Positions 50,262 through 59,427 of a stretch of 64,000 bases of DNA are shown one piece after another. Position 1 is the stretch's first letter. Each line of letters begins with the position of its first letter. The stretch is from Isoptericola croceus (GTDB taxonomy: Bacteria > Actinomycetota > Actinomycetes > Actinomycetales > Cellulomonadaceae), in contig NZ_JARLLG010000001.1 in the NCBI RefSeq assembly GCF_029382255.1, forward strand, positions 434,001-498,000, in the 5' to 3' direction. The notes beneath the pieces were generated by a model. It was not told the DNA's origin and did no database searches. It saw only the letters and a program-made list of their open reading frames with translations. The position numbers and the translations under genes were made by a program.

Positions 50262-51293
50262 ATGACGGACCAGGTCGCCAGCAACCCGATCGTGCTCCAG
50301 CGCGCCGACCCGCACGTGCTGCGCCATGACGGGCAGTACTACTTCACCGGCTCGCACCCGGCGTACGACCGGGTGGTGCTGCGCCGGGCGGAGCGTCTCG
50401 AGGACCTCCAGGCGGCCGACGAGGTCACGATCTGGACCCGGCACGAGACCGGTCCGCAGTCCCACCTGATCTGGGCCCCTGAGATCCACCGGGTCGACGG
50501 CGCGTGGTACGTCTACTACGCCGCCGCGCCGAACGACCACGGCACGGTGGACGCCCCCGGCGCCAACGAGACGTTCAACCACCGCGTGTTCGTCCTGGAG
50601 TGCACCGCCGACGACCCGCTGACCGGCGAGTGGGTCGACCGCGGCCAGGTCGACACCGGCTGGGAGAGCTTCGCGCTCGACGCGACGAGCTTCGTCCACG
50701 ACGGGCAGCAGTACCTCGTGTGGGCCCAGCAGGACCTGTCGATCCGCGGCCACTCCAACCTCTACGTCGCCCGGATGGCGAACGCGTGGACGCTGGCGTC
50801 CGACGCGGTGCTGCTCACCCGGCCGGAGTACGACTGGGAGATCAAGGGCTTCTGGGTCAACGAGGGCCCGTCGGTGCTCGTCCGCGACGGCCGGGTCTTC
50901 CTGACGTACTCGGGGGCGGCGACCGGCATCGACTACGCCATGGGGCTGCTGACCGCGGACGCGGACGCCGATCTGCTGGACCCCGCGTCGTGGACCAAGA
51001 GCGTCGAGCCGGTGTTCGTCTCGGACCCTGCGGCCGGCCAGTACGGCCCCGGTCACAACTCGTTCACCCAGACGCCCGAGGGTGAGACGGTCCTCGTCTA
51101 CCACGCCCGCACCTACACCGAGATCGTCGGGGACCCCCTGTGGGACCCGAACCGGCACGCGCGCGCCCAGGTCCTGCCCTTCGACACGGACGGCAACCCG
51201 GTGTGGGGCACCCCCGTGGCGGACACGCGCCCGGTCCCGACGTCGACCGAGGTGCTCGCGCCGGACGGGCTCGGGAGCGTGGCCCTGGCGTGA
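50262..51293 (+). CDS. Glycoside hydrolase family 43 protein, intracellular
   Basis: 343 residues from ATG 50262 (GAGGA ribosome site). The five-bladed beta-propeller GH43 fold is indicated by RADPHVLRHDGQYYFTGSHP (catalytic base Asp), SHLIWAPEIHRVDGAWYVYY, ESFALDATSFVHDGQQYLVW (Asp that raises the acid's pKa) and GFWVNEGPSVLVRDGR (acid Glu). No signal peptide, so it acts on oligosaccharides after import. Family activities are alpha-L-arabinofuranosidase and beta-xylosidase. It may complete xylan breakdown begun by the secreted GH10 enzyme. Confidence 0.9.
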   Translation: MTDQVASNPIVLQRADPHVLRHDGQYYFTGSHPAYDRVVLRRAERLEDLQAADEVTIWTRHETGPQSHLIWAPEIHRVDGAWYVYYAAAPNDHGTVDAPGANETFNHRVFVLECTADDPLTGEWVDRGQVDTGWESFALDATSFVHDGQQYLVWAQQDLSIRGHSNLYVARMANAWTLASDAVLLTRPEYDWEIKGFWVNEGPSVLVRDGRVFLTYSGAATGIDYAMGLLTADADADLLDPASWTKSVEPVFVSDPAAGQYGPGHNSFTQTPEGETVLVYHARTYTEIVGDPLWDPNRHARAQVLPFDTDGNPVWGTPVADTRPVPTSTEVLAPDGLGSVALA

Positions 51294-51326
51294 CGCCGTG
51301 GCCGCGAACGCCCGGCGCGGACGGTC

Positions 51327-52211
51327 TCACCCGTGCAGGACGGTGACCGGGCAGCCCGCGAAGTCCAGCACCTGGCGGCTCGTCGAGCCCAGCAGCAGGC
51401 GGTCGAAACCGCCCAGTCCTCGCGTGCCGACCACGAGCCGGTCCGCGTCCTGGGACGCCTCGATGAGCACGTTCGCGGCCTGCCCGTGCACCACCTGAGG
51501 GCGCAGACGGTCCGTGGGCAGGTCCACCCCGGCCGCTGAGATCGCCGCGTCGAGGCACTCGCGGGCGAAGTGCTCGTAGTCGCTGATCGGCGGCGCCCAG
51601 CCCCACGAGCCGGGCAGCGGCGCGAGTGTCGTGATCTGCCAGGCGAACACGGGGACGAGGAGCGCGTCCGAGCGTGCCGCCACCTCGCTCGCGTGCCGCA
51701 GCGCGAGGACCGACGGCGCGGACGTGTCCACCCCGACCACCACGCGCGGGACGCCCGACGGCGGCGCGGCGGACGCGAGCGCCGGATCGTCCTCCACCTT
51801 CCTCGGGGGTCGGTCGACGTGTCGCACCACCGTGACCGGGATGCGCGCGTTCTCCACGACCGTCGAGGAGACCGACCCGAGGATGCGACGCCCGATCCGC
51901 GCCCGCCGTCGTCGTCCGAGCACCAGCATCTGGGCCTCGGCGCTCGCGGCGAGCAGCGCGTCGGGCACCGGTCCGGGGAGCACGGAGTACTCGGCGTCGA
52001 GCCGGCCGTGCCGTTCACGTGCGCGGTCGACGATGGCTGCCGTCTCGGCCCGGACCTCCTCCAGGACCGCGGTGAGGGACGTCTCGTCCGTGGCCGGGGC
52101 GACCCGCACGACAGTCAACGGGTGCCCGCTCGACGACGCCTCCGCCACGGCCCAGTCCAGTGCCTCGTCCGCCTCGGCGGACCCGTTGACGCCGACGACG
52201 ATGCCTTCCAT
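51327..52211 (-). CDS. Universal stress protein, tandem UspA domains
   Basis: 294 residues from ATG 52211. Two UspA repeats: GIVVGVNGSAEADEALDWAV then LVLGRRRRARIGRRILGSVS (first ATP-binding G-x2-G-x9-GS type), and VVVGVDTSAPSVLALRHASE then LVVGTRGLGGFDRLLLGSTS (second, fully conserved). Each ends with the usual PVTVV strand. Tandem USPs of the actinobacteria bind ATP and are induced in dormancy or stress. A TACGCT hexamer (52223-52218, minus) lies 6 nt before the ATG, so the message is probably leaderless. Confidence 0.88.
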   Translation of the reverse strand: MEGIVVGVNGSAEADEALDWAVAEASSSGHPLTVVRVAPATDETSLTAVLEEVRAETAAIVDRARERHGRLDAEYSVLPGPVPDALLAASAEAQMLVLGRRRRARIGRRILGSVSSTVVENARIPVTVVRHVDRPPRKVEDDPALASAAPPSGVPRVVVGVDTSAPSVLALRHASEVAARSDALLVPVFAWQITTLAPLPGSWGWAPPISDYEHFARECLDAAISAAGVDLPTDRLRPQVVHGQAANVLIEASQDADRLVVGTRGLGGFDRLLLGSTSRQVLDFAGCPVTVLHG

Positions 52212-52217
52212 GCGCCC

Positions 52218-52223
52218 AGCGTA
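52218..52223 (-). promoter_or_regulatory. -10 hexamer of leaderless universal stress gene
   Basis: Minus-strand TACGCT ends 6 nt before ATG 52211, without a Shine-Dalgarno sequence. Confidence 0.45.
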
Positions 52224-52234
52224 GGTCTGACCCG

Positions 52235-52897
52235 TCAGCGACGCTCGGGCGGTTGCAGCAGGGACCGGATCGGGCGCGTGACGACGTCGACCCGGTCGAT
52301 CAGGTCGGTCGGCCCGGTCACCACGAGACCTCGTCCCGGGACCGGGACGTGCAGTGCCGTGACGTCCCGCACCCGGACGCGGGTCGCCGGCCGGGCCGCC
52401 CCGTCCACGGTGAGCTGGGCCGTCTCCAGCGGGACGGCGTCGACCTCGGCCACGATGGCGCGCATCGCGCTGCGGTAGTCGGCGAAGTCGTCGGCGAAGT
52501 CCGACGTCCCGTGCGGCGTCGGCGACGTGTCGGGCTCCACCGGTGCGGAGATGTCGGCGTGCAACGGAGCGACGAGCGCACCGCTCGCGGCGGCGCGGAC
52601 CACGTCCTCCACCGCGTCCGCGGCCACGGCCGTGCGCAGCGTCTCCACCTCGAGCGACTCGCGCGCGAACGTGCGGTACGACCGGACGAACCGGTCCGAC
52701 GTCGGGTCCGTCTCGTCGTCGTACCCCGTCAAGGCCTCGTCCTCCAGGTCGAGTCCCCAGGTCAGCGGATCGACGATCTCGCCCACGACTCCCGAGAAGC
52801 GTGCCAGCCGCGCATCCACCGCGTGAGCCGGTCGCGGCGGACCGCTCTCCTGCCGGCCGGTGCCGTCCTGTCCCGCCTCGTGCCCGACGTCGTCCAT
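52235..52897 (-). CDS. Hypothetical cytosolic protein
   Basis: 220 residues from ATG 52897, with GGGAGGG before it. It is acidic: FSGVVGEIVDPLTWGLDLED, SDRFVRSYRTFARESLEVET, then VPLETAQLTVDGAARPATRV and GLVVTGPTDLIDRVDVVTRP. Predicted mixed alpha/beta, no signal or membrane segment. I recognise no family. It lies just ahead of the universal stress gene on the same strand (23 bp) and may be co-transcribed with it. Confidence 0.6.
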   Translation of the reverse strand: MDDVGHEAGQDGTGRQESGPPRPAHAVDARLARFSGVVGEIVDPLTWGLDLEDEALTGYDDETDPTSDRFVRSYRTFARESLEVETLRTAVAADAVEDVVRAAASGALVAPLHADISAPVEPDTSPTPHGTSDFADDFADYRSAMRAIVAEVDAVPLETAQLTVDGAARPATRVRVRDVTALHVPVPGRGLVVTGPTDLIDRVDVVTRPIRSLLQPPERR

Positions 52898-52978
52898 GGT
52901 GGCCCTCCCCGGTGTGCGGCGACCTGTTGCACCCACCATTCTCCTGCGGGCGGGGGAGAGGCAACGGGGCGCGCCGTC

Positions 52979-52993
52979 ACGCCCCTGGCGAAC
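52979..52993 (+). promoter_or_regulatory. ClgR-box candidate upstream of clpC
   Basis: ACGCCCCTGGCGAAC matches the actinobacterial ClgR recognition pattern WCGCYNANRGCGWWS at all but one position. It lies 113 bp before the clpC start, fitting known ClgR control of Clp protease genes. Confidence 0.55.
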
Positions 52994-53106
52994 AAGGGCA
53001 TCTGGAGGGGGGTCGGTGTGTTGGGAACGAATAGAGTCGTAGCGGTCAGGCTGTCGCCGTCGATCCGACGGGGTGCAGGGAAACGCCGCTCGTGAGGGAG
53101 CAGCAC

Positions 53107-55674
53107 ATGTTCGAGAGATTTACGGACCGAGCCCGTCGGGTGGTCGTCCTCGCGCAGGAAGAAGCGAGGATGCTCAACCACAACTACATCGGCACCGAGC
53201 ACATCCTGCTCGGCCTCATCCACGAGGGTGAGGGCGTGGCCGCGAAGGCGCTGGAGTCGTTGGGCATCTCGCTCGACGGCGTGCGCGCGCAGGTCACCGA
53301 GATCATCGGTGAGGGCCAGCAGGCGCCGAGCGGGCACATCCCGTTCACGCCGCGCGCCAAGAAGGTGCTGGAGCTGTCGCTGCGCGAGGCGCTGCAGCTC
53401 GGCCACAACTACATCGGCACGGAGCACATCCTGCTCGGTCTCATCCGCGAGGGTGAGGGCGTGGCGGCACAGGTGCTCACCAAGATGGGTGCTGACCTGA
53501 ACAAGGTGCGTCAGCAGGTCATCCAGCTGCTGAGCGGCTACCAGGGCAAGGAGCCCGTGGCTGCCGGCGGTCCGCAGGAGGGGCAGCCCTCCGGGTCGGC
53601 CGTGCTGGACCAGTTCGGCCGCAACCTGACGCAGGCAGCGCGCGAGGGCAAGCTGGACCCGGTCATCGGGCGCACCCCGGAGATCGAGCGCGTGATGCAG
53701 GTGCTGTCGCGCCGCACCAAGAACAACCCCGTCCTCATCGGCGAGCCCGGCGTCGGCAAGACGGCCGTCGTCGAGGGCCTGGCGCAGGACATCGTGCGCG
53801 GCGACGTGCCCGAGACGCTCAAGGACAAGCAGCTCTACACGCTGGACCTCGGGGCGCTGGTGGCCGGTTCGCGCTACCGCGGTGACTTCGAGGAGCGCCT
53901 GAAGAAGGTGCTCAAGGAGATCCGCACGCGCGGCGACATCATCCTGTTCATCGACGAGATCCACACGCTCGTGGGTGCCGGTGCCGCCGAGGGCGCGATC
54001 GACGCGGCCAGCATCCTCAAGCCGATGCTGGCGCGCGGCGAGCTGCAGACGATCGGCGCCACGACGCTCGACGAGTACCGCAAGCACGTCGAGAAGGACC
54101 CGGCCCTGGAGCGTCGCTTCCAGCCGATCCAGGTCAACGAGCCGTCGCTCGAGCACGCGATCGAGATCCTCAAGGGTCTGCGTGACCGCTACGAGGCACA
54201 CCACCGCGTGTCCATCACGGACGCCGCCCTCGTGTCGGCCGCCCAGCTCGCCGACCGGTACATCAACGACCGGTACCTGCCGGACAAGGCGATCGACCTC
54301 ATCGACGAGGCGGGCGCGCGCCTGCGCATCCGTCGCATGACCGCCCCGCCGGAGCTCAAGGAGCTCGACGAGCGGATCGCCGAGGCGCGGCGCGACAAGG
54401 AGTCGGCGATCGACGACCAGGACTTCGAGAAGGCCGCCGGTCTGCGTGACACCGAGAAGCAGCTCACGCAGCAGCGCGCCGAAAAGGAGAAGGCCTGGAA
54501 GTCGGGCGACCTCGACACCGTCGCGGAGGTCGACGAGGAGCTCGTCGCCGAGGTGCTGGCGATGTCGACCGGCATCCCGGTCGTCAAGCTCACCGAGGAG
54601 GAGTCCAGCAAGCTCCTGCACATGGAGGACGAGCTGCACAAGCGGATCGTCGGCCAGAACGTCGCGATCAAGGCGCTCTCCCAGGCGATCCGGCGCACCC
54701 GGGCCGGCCTGAAGGACCCGAAGCGTCCCGGTGGTTCGTTCATCTTCGCCGGGCCCACCGGCGTCGGGAAGACCGAGCTCGCCAAGGCGCTCGCCGAGTT
54801 CCTGTTCGGTGACGAGGACGCGCTCATCCAGCTCGACATGTCGGAGTTCTCGGAGAAGCACACGGTCTCGCGGCTGTTCGGCTCGCCCCCCGGGTACGTC
54901 GGTTACGACGAGGGTGGCCAGCTCACCGAGAAGGTGCGCCGTCGTCCGTTCTCCGTCGTGCTGTTCGACGAGGTGGAGAAGGCCCACGCGGACATCTTCA
55001 ACTCGCTGCTGCAGGTGCTCGAGGACGGCCGCCTCACCGACTCTCAGGGTCGGGTGATCGACTTCAAGAACACCGTCATCATCATGACGACGAACCTCGG
55101 CACGCGGGACATCGCCAAGGGCGTCCAGACCGGCTTCAACGCCGGCGGCAACCTGGCGACGGACTACCAGCGGATGCGGGCGAAGGTCAACGAAGAGCTC
55201 AAGCAGCACTTCCGGCCCGAGTTCCTCAACCGTGTGGACGACACGATCGTGTTCCCGCAGCTGTCCGAGCAGGAGATCATCGAGATCGTCGACCTCGAGG
55301 TCGCCAAGCTCGACAAGCGTCTGCGCGACAAGGACATGGGCATCGAGCTCACGCCGGCGGCCAAGAAGCTGTTGGCGGAGAAGGGCTACGACCCGGTCCT
55401 CGGCGCCCGGCCGCTCAAGCGGGCCATCCAGCGGGAGATCGAGGACGCGCTGTCCGAGAAGATCCTGTTCGGCGAGCTCAAGTCCGGCGAGATGGTGCTC
55501 ATCGACGGCGAGGGCGAGGGCATCCTCGGGGAGTTCATCTTCCGTGGGGTGCCGAAGTCCGAGCACGACCGTGGGCCGGTCTCGGTGGGTGCTGCTGCAG
55601 CGCTCGACGCACCGACCGGCGTCTCGGTGTCGGACCTGCCGCCCACGGGCCAGATGCAGGCCGGCGCTGAATAG
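53107..55674 (+). CDS. clpC: Clp protease ATP-binding subunit ClpC
   Basis: 855 residues from ATG 53107 (GAGGGAGCAGCAC). Two N-domain repeats (about 1-145: [40 protein letters not shown] twice). First AAA+ with [13 protein letters not shown] near 211 and [11 protein letters not shown]; a middle region with a UVR motif ([17 protein letters not shown] near 435); second AAA+ with [14 protein letters not shown] near 548, [14 protein letters not shown], and [10 protein letters not shown] (sensor 2). It unfolds substrates for ClpP proteolysis. Very strongly conserved, essential in related bacteria. Ends at a strong terminator. Confidence 0.97.
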   Translation: MFERFTDRARRVVVLAQEEARMLNHNYIGTEHILLGLIHEGEGVAAKALESLGISLDGVRAQVTEIIGEGQQAPSGHIPFTPRAKKVLELSLREALQLGHNYIGTEHILLGLIREGEGVAAQVLTKMGADLNKVRQQVIQLLSGYQGKEPVAAGGPQEGQPSGSAVLDQFGRNLTQAAREGKLDPVIGRTPEIERVMQVLSRRTKNNPVLIGEPGVGKTAVVEGLAQDIVRGDVPETLKDKQLYTLDLGALVAGSRYRGDFEERLKKVLKEIRTRGDIILFIDEIHTLVGAGAAEGAIDAASILKPMLARGELQTIGATTLDEYRKHVEKDPALERRFQPIQVNEPSLEHAIEILKGLRDRYEAHHRVSITDAALVSAAQLADRYINDRYLPDKAIDLIDEAGARLRIRRMTAPPELKELDERIAEARRDKESAIDDQDFEKAAGLRDTEKQLTQQRAEKEKAWKSGDLDTVAEVDEELVAEVLAMSTGIPVVKLTEEESSKLLHMEDELHKRIVGQNVAIKALSQAIRRTRAGLKDPKRPGGSFIFAGPTGVGKTELAKALAEFLFGDEDALIQLDMSEFSEKHTVSRLFGSPPGYVGYDEGGQLTEKVRRRPFSVVLFDEVEKAHADIFNSLLQVLEDGRLTDSQGRVIDFKNTVIIMTTNLGTRDIAKGVQTGFNAGGNLATDYQRMRAKVNEELKQHFRPEFLNRVDDTIVFPQLSEQEIIEIVDLEVAKLDKRLRDKDMGIELTPAAKKLLAEKGYDPVLGARPLKRAIQREIEDALSEKILFGELKSGEMVLIDGEGEGILGEFIFRGVPKSEHDRGPVSVGAAAALDAPTGVSVSDLPPTGQMQAGAE

Positions 55675-55703
55675 CACGGCGTAGTTCGCCCGCTGCCTGA
55701 CCA

Positions 55704-55743
55704 CGAAGGCCCCGGACCCTCCTCACAGGGTCCGGGGCCTTCG
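55704..55743 (+). terminator. clpC terminator
   Basis: A 17-bp perfect stem: CGAAGGCCCCGGACCCT (55704-55720) and AGGGTCCGGGGCCTTCG (55727-55743), 6-nt loop, 29 bp after the clpC stop. Confidence 0.9.
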
Positions 55744-55886
55744 TCGTGCCCGGGGACGCTGGTGCAGCAGGAGCGATGCCCCGGGGCGAAATCGTCGGAT
55801 GTAGTGGCGGCCATTCGTCGCCGAACCCTGGACTCTGCCCTGGTTCTCCTGGTAGACATTGGATGAATTGGGGACAGGGAGGTTCC

Positions 55887-56774
55887 ATGGACGACGTCGT
55901 CGACGCGCACCACCACCTCTGGGTGCGTGCCCGCACGCCACAGCCGTGGATCGATCCTGCCTCGATGTCGCGGATCGATGCCGACTTCACCCCCGCCGAT
56001 CTTCCCGCACGGACGTACGGCGTGGAAGCCACCGTCGTGGTGCAGTCCGCCGACAGCTGGGCCGAGAGCCGTGAGCTGCTGCGGATCGCCGGGTCCGACG
56101 ACGGCGCAGCGGCGGGCGTCACCGGTGTCGTCGCCTGGGCAGACCTCACGGCGCCGGACCTCGCGGACCGCCTCGCAGCCCTCCGCGACGGCCCGGGCGG
56201 TGCCCACCTCGCCGGCATCCGCACCCAGGTCCAGGCCGAGACCGACCCCGGGCACCTCGACCGCCTCGACGTCCGCCGCGGGCTCGGCACCGTCGCCGCG
56301 GCCGGGCTGGCCTTCGACCTCGTGCTGCGCGCCGACCAGCTCCCCGCCGCCGCCCGGCTTGCTCGCGACCTGCCCCAGGTGCGGTTCGTCCTCGACCACC
56401 TCGGCAAGCCCGACCTGCGCGGCACCGCGACGGACGCCGCGAGCCTCGCCGCCTGGCGCTGCGACCTCACCGCGCTGGCCGCCGCGCCGAACGTGACCGC
56501 CAAGATCTCCGGGCTGGTCACCGAAGCCCGGTGGCAGGCGTGGACGGCCGAGGACCTACGGCCCGCCGTCGACCACGCGCTCGACGCGTTCGGGCCCGAC
56601 CGGCTCATGTTCGGCTCGGACTGGCCCGTCTGCCTCCTCGCCACCGGGTACGGGGACTGGCTCGCCACGGCACGCACGCTGCTGGCCGGCCTGGGCCCGG
56701 CAGAGAGAGCAGCGATCTTCGCCGGGACGGCCCGGCGCACCTACGCACTGGAGGACATCGATGACCAGGGATGA
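55887..56774 (+). CDS. Amidohydrolase-family lactonase, probable L-fuconolactonase
   Basis: 295 residues from ATG 55887 (ACAGGGAGG ribosome site). Metal-dependent TIM barrel: VVDAHHHLWVRART holds the first His pair, VRFVLDHLGKPDL the middle His, and LMFGSDWPVCLLATGYGDW the last Asp. This is the layout of the L-fuconolactonase/rhamnonolactonase/2-pyrone-4,6-dicarboxylate lactonase branch. Within the cluster it would open L-fuconolactone to L-fuconate. Its last bases overlap the next ATG by 14 nt, so it heads the operon. Confidence 0.82.
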   Translation: MDDVVDAHHHLWVRARTPQPWIDPASMSRIDADFTPADLPARTYGVEATVVVQSADSWAESRELLRIAGSDDGAAAGVTGVVAWADLTAPDLADRLAALRDGPGGAHLAGIRTQVQAETDPGHLDRLDVRRGLGTVAAAGLAFDLVLRADQLPAAARLARDLPQVRFVLDHLGKPDLRGTATDAASLAAWRCDLTALAAAPNVTAKISGLVTEARWQAWTAEDLRPAVDHALDAFGPDRLMFGSDWPVCLLATGYGDWLATARTLLAGLGPAERAAIFAGTARRTYALEDIDDQG

Positions 56775-57525
56775 GCTCGACGGCCTGCGTGCCGTCGTCA
56801 CCGGCGGGGCCTCGGGGATCGGTGCCGCCGTCGTGGCAGCCATGCTCGACCGCGGCGCCGCCGTCACCTCGATCGACCGCATGTCCGACGGCGTCCCCGA
56901 CGGCGCCGACGCCGAGATCGCCGACGTCACCGACGACGGCGCCGTCCGGGCAGCGGTCACCGCCGCCGCCAGGAGGATGGGCGGCATCGACATCGTGGTC
57001 AACAACGCCGGCATCGGTGCCCAGGGCACGGTCGCGGACAACGACGACGCCGAGTGGATGCGCGTGCTGGACGTCAACGTCGTCGGGGTGGCCCGGGTGA
57101 CGCGGGCCGCGCTGCCCCATCTGCGCGCCTCGGACCACGCCGCCGTGGTCAACATGGCGTCCATCGCGTCGTGGACCGGTCTGCCCGCCCGCACCCTGTA
57201 CTCCGCGACCAAGGGCGCGGTGCAGGCCCTCACCCTGGCGATGGCCGCCGACCACGTGCGCGACGGCATCCGGGTCAACTGCGTCTGCCCCGGCACCGTC
57301 GACACGCCCTGGGTCGGTCGCCTGCTCGCGGCGGCCGACGACCCGGCCGCGGAGCGCGCCGCGCTCGAGGCCCGCCAGCCCACCGGCCGGCTGGTCAGTC
57401 CCGAGGCCGTCGCGCACGCCGTCTGCTACCTCGCCAGCCCGCTCGCCTCGGCGACCACGGGGGAGTCCCTGGCCGTCGACGGCGGCATGCACGGTCTGCG
57501 GACCCGGCCGGTGGAACAGCGATGA
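56761..57525 (+). CDS. SDR family oxidoreductase, probable 2-keto-3-deoxy-L-fuconate dehydrogenase
   Basis: A 254-residue Rossmann-fold dehydrogenase. VVTGGASGIGAAVVAAMLDR is the NAD(P)-binding glycine motif, VVNNAGIGA the NNAG, and YSATKG the catalytic Tyr-x3-Lys; the Ser is in MASIAS. The C-terminal CPGTVDTPWV and DGG are typical of the family. In the L-fucose pathway one SDR oxidises 2-keto-3-deoxy-L-fuconate; another can oxidise L-fucose itself. Which step is this one's cannot be told, but the aldo/keto reductase next in line suits the first step, leaving this for the later one. Confidence 0.85.
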   Translation: MTRDELDGLRAVVTGGASGIGAAVVAAMLDRGAAVTSIDRMSDGVPDGADAEIADVTDDGAVRAAVTAAARRMGGIDIVVNNAGIGAQGTVADNDDAEWMRVLDVNVVGVARVTRAALPHLRASDHAAVVNMASIASWTGLPARTLYSATKGAVQALTLAMAADHVRDGIRVNCVCPGTVDTPWVGRLLAAADDPAAERAALEARQPTGRLVSPEAVAHAVCYLASPLASATTGESLAVDGGMHGLRTRPVEQR

Positions 57526-58511
57526 GACGCGTGCCGGTCGGTGGCAGCGGCGTCTCGGTCACCCGCCTCGGGTTCGGCGCCGCCCAGCTCGGCAACCTGT
57601 ACCGCGCCACGAGCGACGCCGACGCCCGTGGTGCGGTCGACGCCGCGTGGGACGCCGGGATCCGCTACTTCGACACCGCGCCGCACTACGGGCTCGGGCT
57701 GTCCGAGCGGCGGCTCGGCGCCGCGCTCGCGCACCGGCCGCGGGACGAGTACGTGGTCTCCACCAAGGTCGGCCGGGTGCTCGAACCCACCCCGGTCGAC
57801 GCGCACCGCCGCGACCCCGACCTCTTCGACGTCGCTGCCACCCACCGCCGTGTGTGGGACTTCAGCCGCGACGGCGTGCTGCGCTCGATCGAGGACAGCC
57901 TGGGACGCACCGGGCTCGACCGCGTCGACATCGTGTACCTGCACGACCCGGACGACCACCGCGGCGAGGCGTTCGACCAGGCGCTGCCCGCCCTCGTCGA
58001 GCTGCGCGACCAGGGCGTGGTCCGCGCGGTCGGCGCCGGGATGAACCAGTCGGCGATGCTCGCCGACCTCGTCCGCACCGGCGCCGTCGACGTCGTCATG
58101 TGCGCCGGACGGTTCACGCTGCTCGACCAGACGGCGCTGGCCGACCTGCTGCCCGCCGCCGTCACCCATGGGACCTCGGTCGTGGTCGCCGGGGTGTACA
58201 ACTCCGGCCTGCTGGCCCGCGACGTCCCGCCCGACGACGCGACGTTCGACTACGCCCCGGCACCGGCCGCGCTGCTGGAGCGCACCCGCCGGATCGCCGC
58301 GGTGTGCGCCGAGCACGGCGTCACCCTGCCGCAGGCCGCCCACGCCTATGCCCGCACCCATCCCGCCGTGGTGAGCACCGTCGTCGGGCTCCGCGACCCG
58401 CAGCAGGTGCGCGCCGCCGTCGACCGGGAGGCACCGGTGCCGCCCGAGCTGTGGCCGGCGCTCGCGCGTGCCGGGCTGCTCGACCCCGCCGCCGTGCCCA
58501 CCGCCGTCTGA
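57522..58511 (+). CDS. Aldo/keto reductase family, probable L-fucose dehydrogenase
   Basis: A 329-residue TIM-barrel oxidoreductase. VTRLGFGAAQLGNLYRATSD opens the barrel; YFDTAPHYGLGLSERRLGAA has the catalytic Asp and Tyr; VSTKVGRVL has the Lys; DIVYLHDPDDH has the His. The C-terminal cofactor region is STVVGLRDPQQVRAAV. This pattern is close to D-threo-aldose 1-dehydrogenase and L-fucose dehydrogenase, which oxidise the sugar C1 to the lactone with NAD(P)+. ATG 57522 overlaps the SDR stop by 4 nt. Confidence 0.85.
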   Translation: MRRVPVGGSGVSVTRLGFGAAQLGNLYRATSDADARGAVDAAWDAGIRYFDTAPHYGLGLSERRLGAALAHRPRDEYVVSTKVGRVLEPTPVDAHRRDPDLFDVAATHRRVWDFSRDGVLRSIEDSLGRTGLDRVDIVYLHDPDDHRGEAFDQALPALVELRDQGVVRAVGAGMNQSAMLADLVRTGAVDVVMCAGRFTLLDQTALADLLPAAVTHGTSVVVAGVYNSGLLARDVPPDDATFDYAPAPAALLERTRRIAAVCAEHGVTLPQAAHAYARTHPAVVSTVVGLRDPQQVRAAVDREAPVPPELWPALARAGLLDPAAVPTAV

Positions 58512-58542
58512 CCCCGTCCCCGCAAGAACCGGAGGAAGCCCC

Positions 58543-59427
58543 GTGCACCTGCTCCGCCTCGGTCCCGTCGACCAGGAGACTCCCGCCGTCCGTCAGGACG
58601 GCGTCACCTATGACCTGCGCCCCCTCACCACCGAGGTCGACGGCGCCTTCCTCGCGGACGACGGCGTGGCCCGGGTGCGGGCGGCGCTCGCGGCGGGCCG
58701 CCTCCCGGTGCTGGAGGGTGCCGACGGTCTGCGCCGCGGGGCACCCGTCGCGCGGCCGCAGGCGGTGATCTGCATCGGCCAGAACTACGCCGCGCACGCC
58801 GCCGAGTCCGGTGCCGCCCCGCCGTCCAACCCGATCGTGTTCCTCAAGCACCCGAACACCGTCGTCGGGCCCGACGACGACGTGCCGCTGCCGCCCGGGG
58901 CGGAACGGGTCGACTGGGAGGTCGAGCTCGCCGTCGTCGTCGGGCGTCGGGCCTACCGGCTGGCCACGCCGGCGGACGCGCTCGCGCACGTGGCGGGCTA
59001 CGCCTGCGTCGACGACCTGTCGGAACGCGCCTGGCAGCTCGACGAGTCCGGCGGGCAGTGGTCCAAGGGCAAGTGCGGGCCCGGCTTCGCGCCGCTCGGC
59101 CCCGCGCTCGTGCCGGCCGACGAGGTGGACCCGGCCGCGCTGGGGCTGCGTTCCTGGGTGAACGGCGAGCCACGTCAGGACTCCACCACGGCCGACATGA
59201 TCTTCGACGTCGCCCACATCGTGCACCACCTGTCGCAGTACATGGCGCTCGAGCCCGGGGACGTGATCTGCACCGGGACGCCGCAGGGCGTCGCCCTGTC
59301 GGGACGGTTCGACTACCTGCGCGACGGCGACGTCGTCGAGATCGAGATCGACGGGCTCGGCCGGCAGCGGCACACCGTGAGCGCGACCGCCGACGTCGCG
59401 ACCGCACCGGCCGGGACGAGCGCATGA
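58543..59427 (+). CDS. Fumarylacetoacetate hydrolase family, probable 2,4-diketo-3-deoxy-L-fuconate hydrolase
   Basis: 294 residues from GTG 58543 (GGAGGAAG ribosome site). FAH-family signs: ICIGQNYAAHAAESG, PIVFLKHPNTVVGP, VDWEVELAVVVGRRAY (the E-x-E metal ligands), GYACVDDLSERAWQ, and VICTGTPQGVALSG. An N-terminal cap (about 1-60) precedes the FAH fold. This branch hydrolyses acylpyruvates; in the fucose pathway it splits 2,4-diketo-3-deoxy-L-fuconate to pyruvate and L-lactate. It starts 31 bp after the AKR gene, in the same operon. Confidence 0.88.
   Translation: MHLLRLGPVDQETPAVRQDGVTYDLRPLTTEVDGAFLADDGVARVRAALAAGRLPVLEGADGLRRGAPVARPQAVICIGQNYAAHAAESGAAPPSNPIVFLKHPNTVVGPDDDVPLPPGAERVDWEVELAVVVGRRAYRLATPADALAHVAGYACVDDLSERAWQLDESGGQWSKGKCGPGFAPLGPALVPADEVDPAALGLRSWVNGEPRQDSTTADMIFDVAHIVHHLSQYMALEPGDVICTGTPQGVALSGRFDYLRDGDVVEIEIDGLGRQRHTVSATADVATAPAGTSA

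Noticed and set aside
52762-55704. 980-codon open frame on the minus strand, antisense to clpC
   Set aside because: It is a shadow of clpC, whose third-position GC removes stops in other frames; composition is Val/Leu/Arg-biased with no recognisable domain, while the plus strand is a textbook ClpC.
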